DNA from: Azorinus chamasolen
Lineage: Eukaryota; Mollusca; Bivalvia; Cardiida; Solecurtidae
DNA length: 64,000 nucleotides
Direction of reading: 5' to 3'
NCBI GenBank assembly: GCA_963576725.1
Contig: OY755236.1
Location: 69,348,379-69,412,378, forward strand
A model generated the notes under the pieces. That model ran no database searches and was not told the origin of the DNA. It worked only from the letters and a program-made list of their open reading frames with translations. The position numbers and the translations under genes are program-made. This document shows positions 45,168 to 54,742 of the stretch, piece by piece (the first letter of the stretch is position 1; the number at the start of each line of letters is the position of its first letter).

Positions 45168-45341
45168 AGTTCTGTATAAATGCCTTTGTATATGTTTTCC
45201 TTTTCGTTGCTAGGGATACTGCAAGTTGTTGCTAAGTGACAAGAAGTGTGACTCTCTGTCTGTGCTGAAGTACTGTTGTTGCCTTTAGCGGGAATAAAAT
45301 CTTCAAAGCTGTATTGTTCTACACCATCTTGGTCATCATCT
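45168..45341 (-). CDS. Putative internal exon 2 of an unrecognised host gene
   Basis: On the minus strand TTTGATTTTTTCAG is a strong acceptor and GTGAGT a strong donor. Between them 174 nt are open in one frame only: one leading base, 57 codons (DDDQDGVEQYSFEDFIPAKG at the start, NEKENIYKGIYTE at the end) and two trailing bases. The other two frames hit stops almost at once. The leading phase accepts the two bases left by the exon at 58572. The sequence is acidic, then Ser/Thr-rich, with no recognised domain. Both phase matches to neighbouring exons favour a real gene. It sits in a small repeat-free gap among MITEs. Confidence 0.6.
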
Positions 45342-45375
45342 CTGAAAAAATCAAAGCACTGACAGTACAGGTAAC

Positions 45376-45613
45376 TTAACCCTTTCCTCCATAAATACGC
45401 CTTTCTAAACCTCTGTAAAAATCACCTGTTGAAACCATTGTGATAAATAGAGCATTTACTCCTATAGAGGAGCAAATGCTCTATTTATCACAATGGTTTC
45501 AAACTACAAAATTAAAAAAAAATCCTTTTCTCTAGTTACCCAGTAATGCTCCTTTTCTGTAGATTTATTCAAAGTGGTTGGGTCTAAAAATAGTAATTGG
45601 TGGAATGGGTTAA
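45376..45613 (+). mobile_element. Family B MITE copy
   Basis: TTAACCCTTTCCTCC start, AAACCATTGTGATAAATAGA hairpin arm with partner, end GGTGGAATGGGTTAA. It lies only about 30 bp outside the exon acceptor. Confidence 0.8.
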
Positions 45614-45812
45614 ACATTTACTCCATGAATATTCATGAATGAATTTATGAGATCATAAAAAATTAATTAGATTAATTTCTATAATGATGGCAATGCACAG
45701 GAAGTTTTGGTATATGTAGCAACTGTAGAGTCAGGTCTACAGGAGCTGTCTGATCTTGGTCTACTCTGGTTGCAAAGGAATAGAAAGGTGTATTTATGGA
45801 GGAAAGGGTTAA
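45610..45812 (-). mobile_element. Family C MITE copy, shortened
   Basis: Shares TTAA with the B copy. It has CATTTACTCCATGAATATTC, GGTATATGTAGCAACTGTAG and the right half-hairpin, but the left half of the hairpin is deleted. It ends GGAGGAAAGGGTTAA. Confidence 0.65.
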
Positions 45813-45833
45813 ATACTGATGGGCTACTGGTAT

Positions 45834-46321
45834 TTAACCCTTTCCCTGTTCTATGTTTATTCCAAATTCCAATACCTGTTGAATATTCATGGACAAAACA
45901 CGGATAATGAAATGTTGAAGGTGAAACATTGTAGCCATTTTAGAAACTAAATAAACAGTCCTATCAATTCTATTAGCAAACAGAGCAGACCCTGAGCTGT
46001 CTGATCTGGGTCCACTCCGTTTTCAAATGTGTGAAAAAGCATTTATAAGAAGGAAGAATTAATCATTGAAAGGGTAAACCCTTTCCCTCATTTAGAAGTG
46101 TTTTCACGAATTTGCAAACGGAGTAGACCCAGATCAAATGGCTCCTAGAGGAGCCATCTGATCAGGGTATGCTCTGTTTGCTAATGGAATTTGATAGATC
46201 TGTTTCTTTACTTTCTAAATTGACTACAATATTCCACCTTCCACATTTCATTATAGCTATTTTGTCCATGACTATTCAGTAGATATTGAAATTTGGAAAA
46301 ATTATAGAACAGGTAAAGGGG
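45834..46321. mobile_element. Two family D MITEs in opposite orientation
   Basis: 45834-46062 begins TTAACCCTTTCCCTGTTCTA. 46073-46321 begins GTAAACCCTTTCCCTCATTT and ends in the inverted D arm (TTCAGTAGATATTGAAATTT). They are 10 bp apart and face each other. Both have the GCAAACAGAGCAGACCCTGA-type stem; the first lacks much of its left hairpin arm. Confidence 0.7.
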
Positions 46322-46729
46322 TAGAGACAATATGAGAGTGTCCAAGAGTTTGAATGCTGATGAGATATAGTAGCAGCTATGTGATGATCACTTACAATAC
46401 ACTGGATTGTAGAAAACAAATTGCTTTTGTAATAGCTTCTAATGTAAGCATGCATAGTCACCAATTTGTTTTGTTTTGTTTAATTTTCCCGTTGTTCTCA
46501 CTTTGATGCCAAAATAGGAATACAAGTTGTCTACATCTCAGTCAAGGCCAGTCTTGATTTAGGACTTTTCAAGCCAATAACAGAAATGTGTATTTATGCA
46601 TGTTACAAAAGGACGTCTCTGCATAGCATAATCACATGTTACATGTTATCCTATTTACTCTAATAATTAAGACACAAAGTCATCTCCTCTCCACAGATTT
46701 ATAGAGCTGAATAAGTCAATTTGGCATCA
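46322..46729. other. No gene seen
   Basis: Intron-like sequence with no repeat or frame that can be supported. Confidence 0.4.
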
Positions 46730-47735
46730 CTTGGATAACTTTGAACTAGAACTATCACTAAAGGTGATGAATACCCCCACACGGCAGCCTTGATTGCAAA
46801 TCCAAGTTTTGAACATGTAACAGGACCAAACAACAAAAATACCCAAAGTTCAAATAGAGAAAATTCTGTAATGGCTAACACTAAACACAGGAAAATTGTG
46901 TCTTGCACATGTACTATTCGTGTTTAGTATGTATGGCAAGTATCAATTTAATAAGTTTCAAAATGAAGGAGGAGTTTGTGACACCAACTCCCCATGTTTC
47001 ATGCAAAAATGACAAAAAATATTCAAAGTTCGGGGGGGGGGGGGGGATAATTCTACAATGGCTAACCGTAAACACATGAAAATTGTGTCTTGTGCATCTG
47101 CTATTTGTGACTATTACGTATCCCAAATATAAATTCAGTAACTTTAAAACTGAAGGAGGAGTTTGCGACACCAACTCCCCATATTACAAGCCAAAACAAG
47201 TATCAAGTGAATCAGGTTGAAAGTGAAGGAGGAGTTCAAAGTACAGGATTTTGCCTGCCAATTTTAAGACCAATTTCAAGGCCGAAGGTCAAGGTCACAG
47301 AGATTTGAAATTTGTGTGTTGCACATCTACTACTCCTGAGTAACATTTATGCCAAGTATCAAGTGAATCCTGAAATTTGTGTCTTACACATCTACTACTC
47401 CTGAGTAACATTTATGCCAAGTATCAAGTGAATCAGGTTGAATGTGAAGGAGGAGTTCAAAGTACAAGCTTTTGCCTGCCAATTTCAAGACCAATTTCAA
47501 GGCCAAAGGTCAAGGTCAAGGTCACATAGACCTGAAATTTGTGTCCTGCACATCTACTACACCTGAGTAACATTTATGCCAAGTATCAAATGAATCGGGT
47601 TGAAACTGAAGGAGGAGTTGAAAGTACAAGATTTTGCGGACAGACCAACGACCGACGACCGACGTCCAACGACCGACCAACCGACAGGCTGATTCCAGTA
47701 TACCCCCCTCAAACTCTGTTTGTGGGAGTATAATT
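46730..47735 (+). mobile_element. Helentron-like array with ~163-180 bp units and terminal hairpin
   Basis: Two unit types follow each other. One carries CTGTAATGGCTAACACTAAA and GAAGGAGGAGTTTGTGACAC (46850-47190). The other carries AAGTATCAAGTGAATCAGGT and AGGTCAAGGTCACA (units at 47189, 47354, 47418, 47581; the 64 bp step is an internal partial duplication). It closes with CGGACAGACCAACGACCGAC and an AGTATACCCCCC ... GGGAGTATAA hairpin. A G14-class run at 47032-47046 interrupts the first type. Confidence 0.6.
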
Positions 47736-48309
47736 AATGTAATAGTAGCAAATTCTGTTCTGTCATGGTAAAACATTCTCGTTCATACTATCATAAAAAT
47801 TATGCCAATTAACCCTCCAAATATGCCCTCCTATGCCTTTGCAAACAGTGTAGACCCAGATGGCTCCTGCTCTGTTTGCTCAAGAATTAAAGTAGATATG
47901 ACTACAGTTTTTGCCATTACCAACATTTCCTGCATTCATATGCCATTACAAAAATTACTGTTCATGATGTCATTATTTCTTACTACATGAATATTCATGG
48001 AGTAAAAAGTCAATATTTATACAGATATCCTTACATAAATATTCATCTAAAGGGTAAAAAGCTGTCAAGTAGTGCCAGACTCAATTATTCGACTTAACAT
48101 CGGAGATTGTATATCTGAATCAGATTTCCAGATAAGATGCATAAATTTAAATGTTTTCAAGAATAGCTCCTCTTTTTCTCCACCAATCCCGTGGTGCAGT
48201 GACTAGAATAGTCTTGAAGAGAAGATTCGAAAGAGTGGTTACAGTATAGGGTTTGGTAGAGAAATCACGATTTTAATATTTGGAAATGCACTTTTATCTG
48301 TAGCTCTGT
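47736..48309. mobile_element. Family C copy and family E foldback copy 3
   Basis: 47808-48006 is C (AATTAACCCTCCAAATATGC, CAAACAGTGTAGACCCAGAT, ATGAATATTCATGGAGTAAA). 48130-48309 is E (CTCCTCTTTTTCTCCACCAA, AGGGTTTGGTAGAGAAATC) with a degraded centre. Confidence 0.55.
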
Positions 48310-49835
48310 GAATGTTTAGGGTAAATACGAGATGTTCTCTTTCTGTCAAGAGAAGCAACAAGAATAAACTTGAGCCAGACTTCCTCTTCAATAATGAGAA
48401 GGATTACCTTAATTTCCACCTGGGGGCAATTTTCCCACTGGGCAATGCACAAAGTGGAGCATCTTTGTCTGGCTGTATTTATAGATATTTGCTTCCTTAT
48501 ATGAACCAAAGTTAGCAAAAATCTTAACAGTAGATACTTTCTACTTCTGACATTAAAAGCAAATTAACACTTTACTCCATAGATCCTTTGCAAACAGTTA
48601 TCTGAATATAGACCCAGATCAGACAGCTCTAATCAGGGTCTGCTCTGTTTACTTATGGAATAATATAGATTTGATTCTAGTTTCTTTAACAACTTCGAGT
48701 GAGCTTGTCACAAACTGCTAATAGCTGTCATTATAACGTTTTTCCATAGTGTAGCGATGACAACTATCATGTGTAGGAATCCATTAACCATGAAAATCAC
48801 TTAAAAGGCAAGTCAGCAAACACATTAGCGAATATGCAACATTAGAGTCATTACTTCTGACCTAATTGTTATGGCACCTTTCATTAAAATAAGGATTAAA
48901 TAAAAGCAAATTCCTAGTTCAATTTAACAATTCACTTTCTGTTGAGATTGGGTCCGAGTTTTATCATTACCGCTTCATTCAATCTCACCTGTCCAAACTC
49001 TAGTCTGCTTTGTAATCAATTTCTTGTTTTTGAATCTGTACCCTGTTAAAACTATGTTTAGAATCTGGTCTCAATCAAATTTCATAATTATTTGACATCA
49101 ACTTCTAAGAGCTATAATAACCCTTGGAAAAAAAAGTTCCACTGAACGTCATTTGTCCGCCATTTGCAATTTGTAAGAAGATGTTTACAATACTTAAACA
49201 TTGTTTTTATGGTCTGGAATCTTTATTTAAAAATGAAATCAAGGAAAACTTGGACATAGTGCTCCCAAAAAACAATGACACAAGTGATTTAAACTTGATC
49301 TCAAACTGTCAAGAATAGAAAAACTTTCCTCACAATGTGCTACCGAGAAATGTGTTATATAATTTCAGCCTGTATTGTTTGTTTCTGTCCGAAATTACGG
49401 ACAGAGAAAGTTCAACAATTATGAAGTAATGATTATTGCATGATCTTACAATGGACTAAGGTTCAGCATTATTGTCAACGCTAGGTCCATTGCAAGATCA
49501 GTCCAGAAATATAAATCATACCTATATTTACACATGAAATCGACCAGTTAACATCAATATGGAATCACATTTGGAACAAAAACTCCATGTCTATGACAAT
49601 GTTTGAATGTTATGTTAATATCTAGTCTAACCTGCTTCAGTGTACAAAGGGTTAATAATAACTGAGAATGGAATAATTGATTGTTTTCAAAAATTAAACA
49701 AGGTGTAAGAATATCTTTTTTAGCAGACTTATTTCTTTAGCTCTGAACTATTTTGTGATGTTATGGGATTTTCCACATGATTCCAATCAAATCTCTATGA
49801 GGATATTGAGATCATTTAATTTATATCTTATTTCA
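48310..49835. other. No supported gene; C hairpin and small foldback
   Basis: 48566-48690 carries part of a C copy. 49438-49502 is a small foldback with GATCTTACAATGGAC and partner GTCCATTGCAAGATC. Frames at 48294-48518 (both strands) and 49124-49318 have no further support. Confidence 0.4.
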
Positions 49836-50067
49836 TTAACTCATTCCCTGTTTGACTATTTTTAAATGCAACCTCTTTGAATAAATCTACCGAAAAGGAG
49901 CATTAAATATAGAAAAGGAGAATTTTAGATTTGTGTAGTTTTGAAACCATTGTGATAAATAGAGCATTTGCTCCTGTGAAGCAAATTAATGCTCTATATA
50001 TCACAATGATTTTAAATGTGACTTTTACAGAGGCACCAAACTGCGTCACTAGGAGGGAATGTGTTAA
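49836..50067 (-). mobile_element. Family B MITE copy
   Basis: TTAACTCATTCCCTGTTTG start, AGAGCATTTGCTCC hairpin with imperfect partner, end GGAGGGAATGTGTTAA. Confidence 0.7.
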
Positions 50068-50514
50068 TATCACCTTCTTATTAATTTTTTAAATTCATGG
50101 TAACAATTTTCATTTTTAGGGTTTCGGCTTTTGCCGAAATCCTTATAAAATGGATTGCGACTCAAACTATGGCGGAAAACCCTATTGCACGAGCTCTACC
50201 TAGCGGGAATCCCCCTAAGAGAATACGCGCATGTGCAGTGCATGGCTTACAATCCGGTTCCGGAATCTTACCAAATATTTATAATGAGATATGGAAGTTG
50301 GATCCATTAGCAAACACAGCAGACCCTGATCATATGGGAGCGAGCTGTCTTATCTGGGTCGAATCTGTTTGCAGAGGCATGAAAACAAGATAAAGGGTTA
50401 AATAGACTTCTTCTGTTCTTCACATCAAAAGCTACAGTATAAAGGTTAGAGCACTGGTGGTCAGTAGTGCAGGGCAACTGTTACATCATGCTAAAATCTC
50501 TCGAGGTCATACGC
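50068..50514. other. Hairpin TTTCGGCTTTTGCCGAAAT and C half; no sure gene
   Basis: The phrase at 50118-50143 is an inverted pair (TTTCGGC / GCCGAAA). The following 150 bp is CpG-rich and open in one frame (MAENPIARALPSGNPPKRIR), ending in a C half-hairpin (50305-50395). It may be the start of an unidentified transposon; coding status is unclear. Confidence 0.3.
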
Positions 50515-50700
50515 TTAACTCTTTGCACGCTAGCGGCGAAACTGTGATTACCTTTGCAAACAGTTTGGATCCAGATGAGAGGCCACATATTTCTGCATCT
50601 CATCAGGATCCAAACTGTTTGTCATCTTGATCATATTTTTGCATAAAATGAAAGAAAGTTTATTGAAGAATTGAAGCAGACGGCAATTGTTGCAAACGAA
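50515..50700 (+). repeat. Family I element
   Basis: TTAACTCTTTGCACGCTAGC start, then GCAAACAGTTTGGATCCAGA and ATCTCATCAGGATCCAAACT. The right terminus is not defined. Confidence 0.55.
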
Positions 50701-50869
50701 AAATCACTCAGCATTGTAAGGATTATGCAAGCTGTAGAGATCTGTAATAACGTCTGCTTCAGGTTTGTGACTGTCATCATTTGAATTTCTAAAAGATCAG
50801 TTTTAGGCATTTTGACCTAAGGCAAAATTGTCACAAGTTGTAAACAGTTAAGACTTAGGTCAAACAGTT

Positions 50870-51590
50870 ACTTGGTATTAGATCTGAATCCAAACAGGGT
50901 GAAGGTTGTGATGGTGAACAAGTGTTCTAAGTTAAAAGCTTTATTTCAAAGGGTTATATAAAGAAATGGACAAAGCCTTAACAAAAAATTCTAAGTTAAA
51001 AAGGGGCATAATTCAGTCAAAATGCTTGACAGAGTTATTTACTCTTGCCTACAGGTGAAGGTTGTGACGGTGAACAAGTGTTCCAAGTTTCAAAGCTTTA
51101 TCACAAAGTGTTATGTAAATAAGTGGACTTGTTCCACAAAAATTGAGGTTAACATTTTTGCTTAACGCAAATGCTAAACGCAAATTCTAAGTCCAATTAA
51201 GCGACCTTGACCTTGGATAAATGAGCCGGGACTTGGCAGGCTACTGCAGCATGTCTAGATAAACATTTTGTTTAAATTTGGGAAGGATCCACCAAGCGGA
51301 ACTTGAGTTAGAGATGTTACAGACAGACAGACCGGTTAACATTTTTGCTAAATGCAAATTCTAAGTCCAATTGTGTGACCTTGACCTTGGATAAACAAAC
51401 CGGGACTTGGCAGGCTACTGTAGCATGTCTAGATAAACATTGTGACTAAATTTGAGAAGGATCCACCAAGCGGAACTTGAGTTAGAGATGTTACAGACGG
51501 ACAGACAACCAGATGGACAGACGGACAGACAGCGCCATTCCATAATACGTCCCGTTTTTTCAAACGGGCGTATAAAAATCATTAACAGCA
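50870..51590 (+). mobile_element. Helentron-like array, ~178 bp units, terminal hairpin
   Basis: Two core types appear: GTGAAGGTTGTGATGGTGAA / AAGGGGCATAATTCAGTC (50880-51130) and CCTTGACCTTGGATAAA / GGGACTTGGCAGGCTACTG (51150-51500, two units). CAGACAGACAGCGCC precedes the terminal hairpin ATACGTCCCGTTT / AAACGGGCGTAT (51545-51573). Confidence 0.65.
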
Positions 51591-53237
51591 AAAAGGCAGA
51601 AAGGCAAACAAAATGAGACAAAGCACTTTCTTATCTTTTAATTTATATACATTTCATCATTTATTGATTTACGTGTCAGGCGTATAGTATCTTATAGTGT
51701 CGTATAGTATCTTATAGTAATGTATGTAATTTATTTCTTATTCATATCATTTATTTCTATGACGCCGGTTACTGATCAGGGTATGTAGTGTTTACTACAA
51801 CACTAACTGTTATTTGCATGTATGACTATAATTTATTTTTAATTATATCATTTATTGATATACTTGTTACATGTATGATGCTGCAAATAGCGAAGACCCT
51901 GGCCAGTTGTGGTAACTGATCGGGGTATGTATTGTTTGCAGCACAGACTCACAAACTGGCCCTGAACAGACTCACACTCGCAGTCTCCTCAGGAAAAAGT
52001 AAGAAAATACAATGCAATCACACGCAAAGACAAAGTATAGGCATGGATAAACTATTCTATGAACTTCAGGGTCTTTTCTGTTTGCAAAAGCATAGATAGG
52101 CTTATTTTTGCTCAAACCAATTATACCCGATATGGAACCCTGAAATCGTCTTCACTATATAATATAAAGTGAAACAATATTATGTGTCTAACAACCCATA
52201 TACCAATAGGATGTTTTACTTCAAAATTTCACCCATGATAATCTGTCAACCTTGATGTGAAGATTTTCTTAAAGAATGTAATTTACGCTCTGATCATTTT
52301 ACCAGAGTTATGGGACTCTGAAATTTTCTTCACTGTATAACACATAGCCAAAAGTGCTTGATATAGAGGCATTATTGTTAGCGGGAGGGGTGCATCAGTG
52401 ACTTGGAAACAATTTTCTAGTTAATTTTATTTTCCCTGTTGTATCCTGCCATGCTAAGTTGAAATATATTTGTTACTTTATAATTTGTCATATTGTTAAT
52501 ATCACCCCACAGTATATTTGGCAATTATTTGTAGGGTATTTAGAATCACAAGGAAATATATGTTTAAAATTGGTGGAAGTGTATATATGGATAAGTGAAT
52601 GATGCATGCTAATTACTGTTATTGTCCACCAGATAGTAGCAGAAGTATGACCCTTACTTTCAAATAATCGAGTGATGGCTCTATACTACATTAAACATCA
52701 ATGTTGGCTCTATTGGCACAAAGTGGCAAGTTGAGCTATTGGAATCGTCCTGTGTGTGACATGTTCATAAAACAATTCTTTAAATGTCTTCCAAACTACT
52801 GACATGATTTTCAGAAAAGTCCACAGCAAACAATCAATATAATATATATTATGTCCGAAACCTTCAGTACTGTCAGTACTTTGATTATAACCTAGATATA
52901 ATACATTCAATCTGGTCCAATGCTATTTTTGTCTGATCTTAATCCATACTCATTTGAAAGCTGTTCATATATGCATTTTAAATTCATGAAGATTATTAAA
53001 AAAACTATTTATTAAAATTTAGTATAATTTACTTCAATTTTTAATTTTATTCCTTTTCTTTTCATTTACATTTCAATTATTCTATATACTTATTCACCCC
53101 ATTATTTGTGGGTGGATCTAGTTACTCTTGCATGCACTTCCAGACTGGCAAATTTTGTAAAGGGAGGTAAGTACCGCCAAAAAATGAGACATTTTCTTGA
53201 GAGTTAAATTTCTTGACAATACAAAAACCAATATGCC
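51591..53237. other. No gene seen
   Basis: AT-rich, with a short CGTATAGTATCTTATAGT simple repeat (51680-51718) and a weak hairpin at 51885-51945. The 68- and 66-residue minus frames are unsupported. TTAA at 53214 and AATATGCCTTTT at 53230-53241 may be the left end of the C copy that hosts the foldback element. Confidence 0.45.
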
Positions 53238-53262
53238 TTTTAACACTGGGGGCCAACTACGT

Positions 53263-53332
53263 ATTCTTTTACGTCATAACACTTCCGTTCTCATATGAGA
53301 TGCGCGCACGTGCTAGCTATAGCCCTTCAGTA
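53263..53332 (+). repeat. DIRS left terminus (arms A and B)
   Basis: 53263-53300 (arm A) is the perfect 38 bp inverse of 57770-57807. 53295-53332 (arm B) is the perfect 38 bp inverse of 58015-58052. A is the left terminal extension copied in the internal region; B is the inverted terminal repeat shared with the right end. Confidence 0.85.
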
Positions 53333-53614
53333 CGCTTAGTGCTCCGAGTCGAACGGACGTGGTTTGTTCGACTGCTATAGCCTTTAACTCTATAGCATAA
53401 AATTCTTTATTCTGCACACGTGGTGTGTAGACTTGATAAAGAATTAAACTTATTAAATCATTAGATTATTTGGTTTAGAAACTTTGGTTTAGAAACTTTG
53501 ATAGAGACTACAGTAGTTTATGAACGTTGGTTACATTGGGACCTGTTGGGTGCCCCAGTGTCTTTTGTGTATTGTGCGTAGAGTACGCAAGAACTGTGAC
53601 GTAATACACATAGA
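53333..53614 (+). promoter_or_regulatory. DIRS leader upstream of ORF1
   Basis: 280 bp between the left terminal repeat and the first ATG. It contains two tandem TTTGGTTTAGAAAC words (about 53468-53496). A promoter is expected here, but no TATA or initiator element was fixed with confidence. Confidence 0.4.
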
Positions 53615-54742
53615 ATGGCGGAGGCAATGGTGCCACGAGGCGTAAGCCTTGAGAATAAAGAAAAAGTCGCTCAGAGAGCGAAGCCGACAGATAAGGCTTC
53701 CGGAGGTAGTACGGAAGATCGTCCCAAAACGGTAAAACAGAAACAGACTGTTCTTAGTGCTGGTGTAGCGTCTAAAACGGCCACAAAGTCCGTTACAATT
53801 CCAAGCACACAAACTGGCTTTAATAAGGAGGCGCTTCTTATTTTACGTGAAATGAACAGTAACGTGAATAAAACAAACGAAACGGTCGCAGAACTGAGCA
53901 AAAGAGTAGATGCCTTGTATGAAGACGAGGAGTGGTATGAAGATTCTGAGGCAAACTGTCAGTACGTCGAGGATGATATTTTCGACGAGGCACCTAATTC
54001 GCCGTTACACACAGGTCAGAAACGTGTTTCAGTAATTGAAGATAACGTGTTTGCATCATATGCAAAGAAATTCAGAAAGACAGATGCAACAGACATTCCA
54101 ATTAACACTAACTTGGCAGAATTGGTAAATTCGTCATACCGAGAGGGTATGGCAGATGAAAATTATGCAGAAATTTCTAAAAGTATACACCGCCCTGAGA
54201 ATTGTGAGGCATTAGTAGAAACTAGAGTCAATCCAGGTGTCTGGACTGTGCTTAGGCCACAAACACAAACAGAGGACTCGAAACTCAGAGGCATCCAAAA
54301 TTGCATAGTTAAAGCTGGATGCTGCATTGCCAAATTAATGGACAGACATGCTGATTCATATGGAGAAGATGAAACCAGCCTAGAGCTAGGTATGAATGCA
54401 ATAGGGCTACTTGGTAATGCAAACAAGTGGATAAATATTAGGAGGAAAGAGCAGCACAAGAAGGATATGGATCCAAGGTTGCATCATTTGTGCTCAGCTT
54501 CACAAACATACACAGACATGTTGTATGGTGACAGCATCGTCAAAGACATAAAAGATATACAAGAAATAAACAAAATCAGCAGAAATGTTTCCTACAGCCG
54601 AGGAAGAAGCATCCGAGGCAGAGGAAGGATGAGAAGCAGAGGTAGAGGTCTGCGTGGCAGAGGCTACAGAATGGCACCGGGACCATCTTTTTTCCCAGTA
54701 AAGCCAAAAAACTCCAAGATGGAGGCAGCCAAAAAACAGTAG
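53615..54742 (+). CDS. ORF1, Gag-like protein of the DIRS element
   Basis: 375 residues. It starts MAEAMVPRGV and the ATG context (AGAATGG) is acceptable. A basic N-terminal part is followed by a heptad-like segment (about residues 70-100, EMNSNVNKTNETVAELSKRV) that may form a coiled coil. An acidic stretch (DEEWYEDSEANCQYVEDDIF) follows. The C-terminus is an Arg-Gly-rich tract (about 325-352) of the kind that binds nucleic acid. There is no CCHC zinc knuckle, which is usual for DIRS elements. The product should package the element RNA. The last 30 codons hold two slippery heptamers that could shift ribosomes into the next ORF. The frame is intact. Confidence 0.8.
   Translation: MAEAMVPRGVSLENKEKVAQRAKPTDKASGGSTEDRPKTVKQKQTVLSAGVASKTATKSVTIPSTQTGFNKEALLILREMNSNVNKTNETVAELSKRVDALYEDEEWYEDSEANCQYVEDDIFDEAPNSPLHTGQKRVSVIEDNVFASYAKKFRKTDATDIPINTNLAELVNSSYREGMADENYAEISKSIHRPENCEALVETRVNPGVWTVLRPQTQTEDSKLRGIQNCIVKAGCCIAKLMDRHADSYGEDETSLELGMNAIGLLGNANKWINIRRKEQHKKDMDPRLHHLCSASQTYTDMLYGDSIVKDIKDIQEINKISRNVSYSRGRSIRGRGRMRSRGRGLRGRGYRMAPGPSFFPVKPKNSKMEAAKKQ
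54688..54712 (+). promoter_or_regulatory. Candidate -1 ribosomal frameshift site
   Basis: Two canonical X XXY YYZ heptamers lie in the ORF1 frame: T TTT TTC at 54688-54694 and A AAA AAC at 54706-54712. The next frame is open from 54646 and overlaps ORF1 by 97 nt. A short stem (CTCCA, loop AGA, TGGAG; 54712-54724) follows immediately; a larger stimulatory structure was not worked out. Confidence 0.6.

Noticed and set aside
48414..48478. Possible 65 nt minus-strand exon (PDKDAPLCALPSGKIAPRWKL in one frame)
   Set aside because: Acceptor is weak. Its phase does not fit between the exons at 58572 and 45341: with the required one leading base it ends in a TAA. Left out of the gene model.
53238..53243. 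The foldback as a piggyBac-type element with a TTAA target
   Set aside because: The right flank reads GTG-TTTTAA, so TTAA is not directly adjacent to the terminus on that side. A 6 bp TTTTAA duplication fits both ends better.
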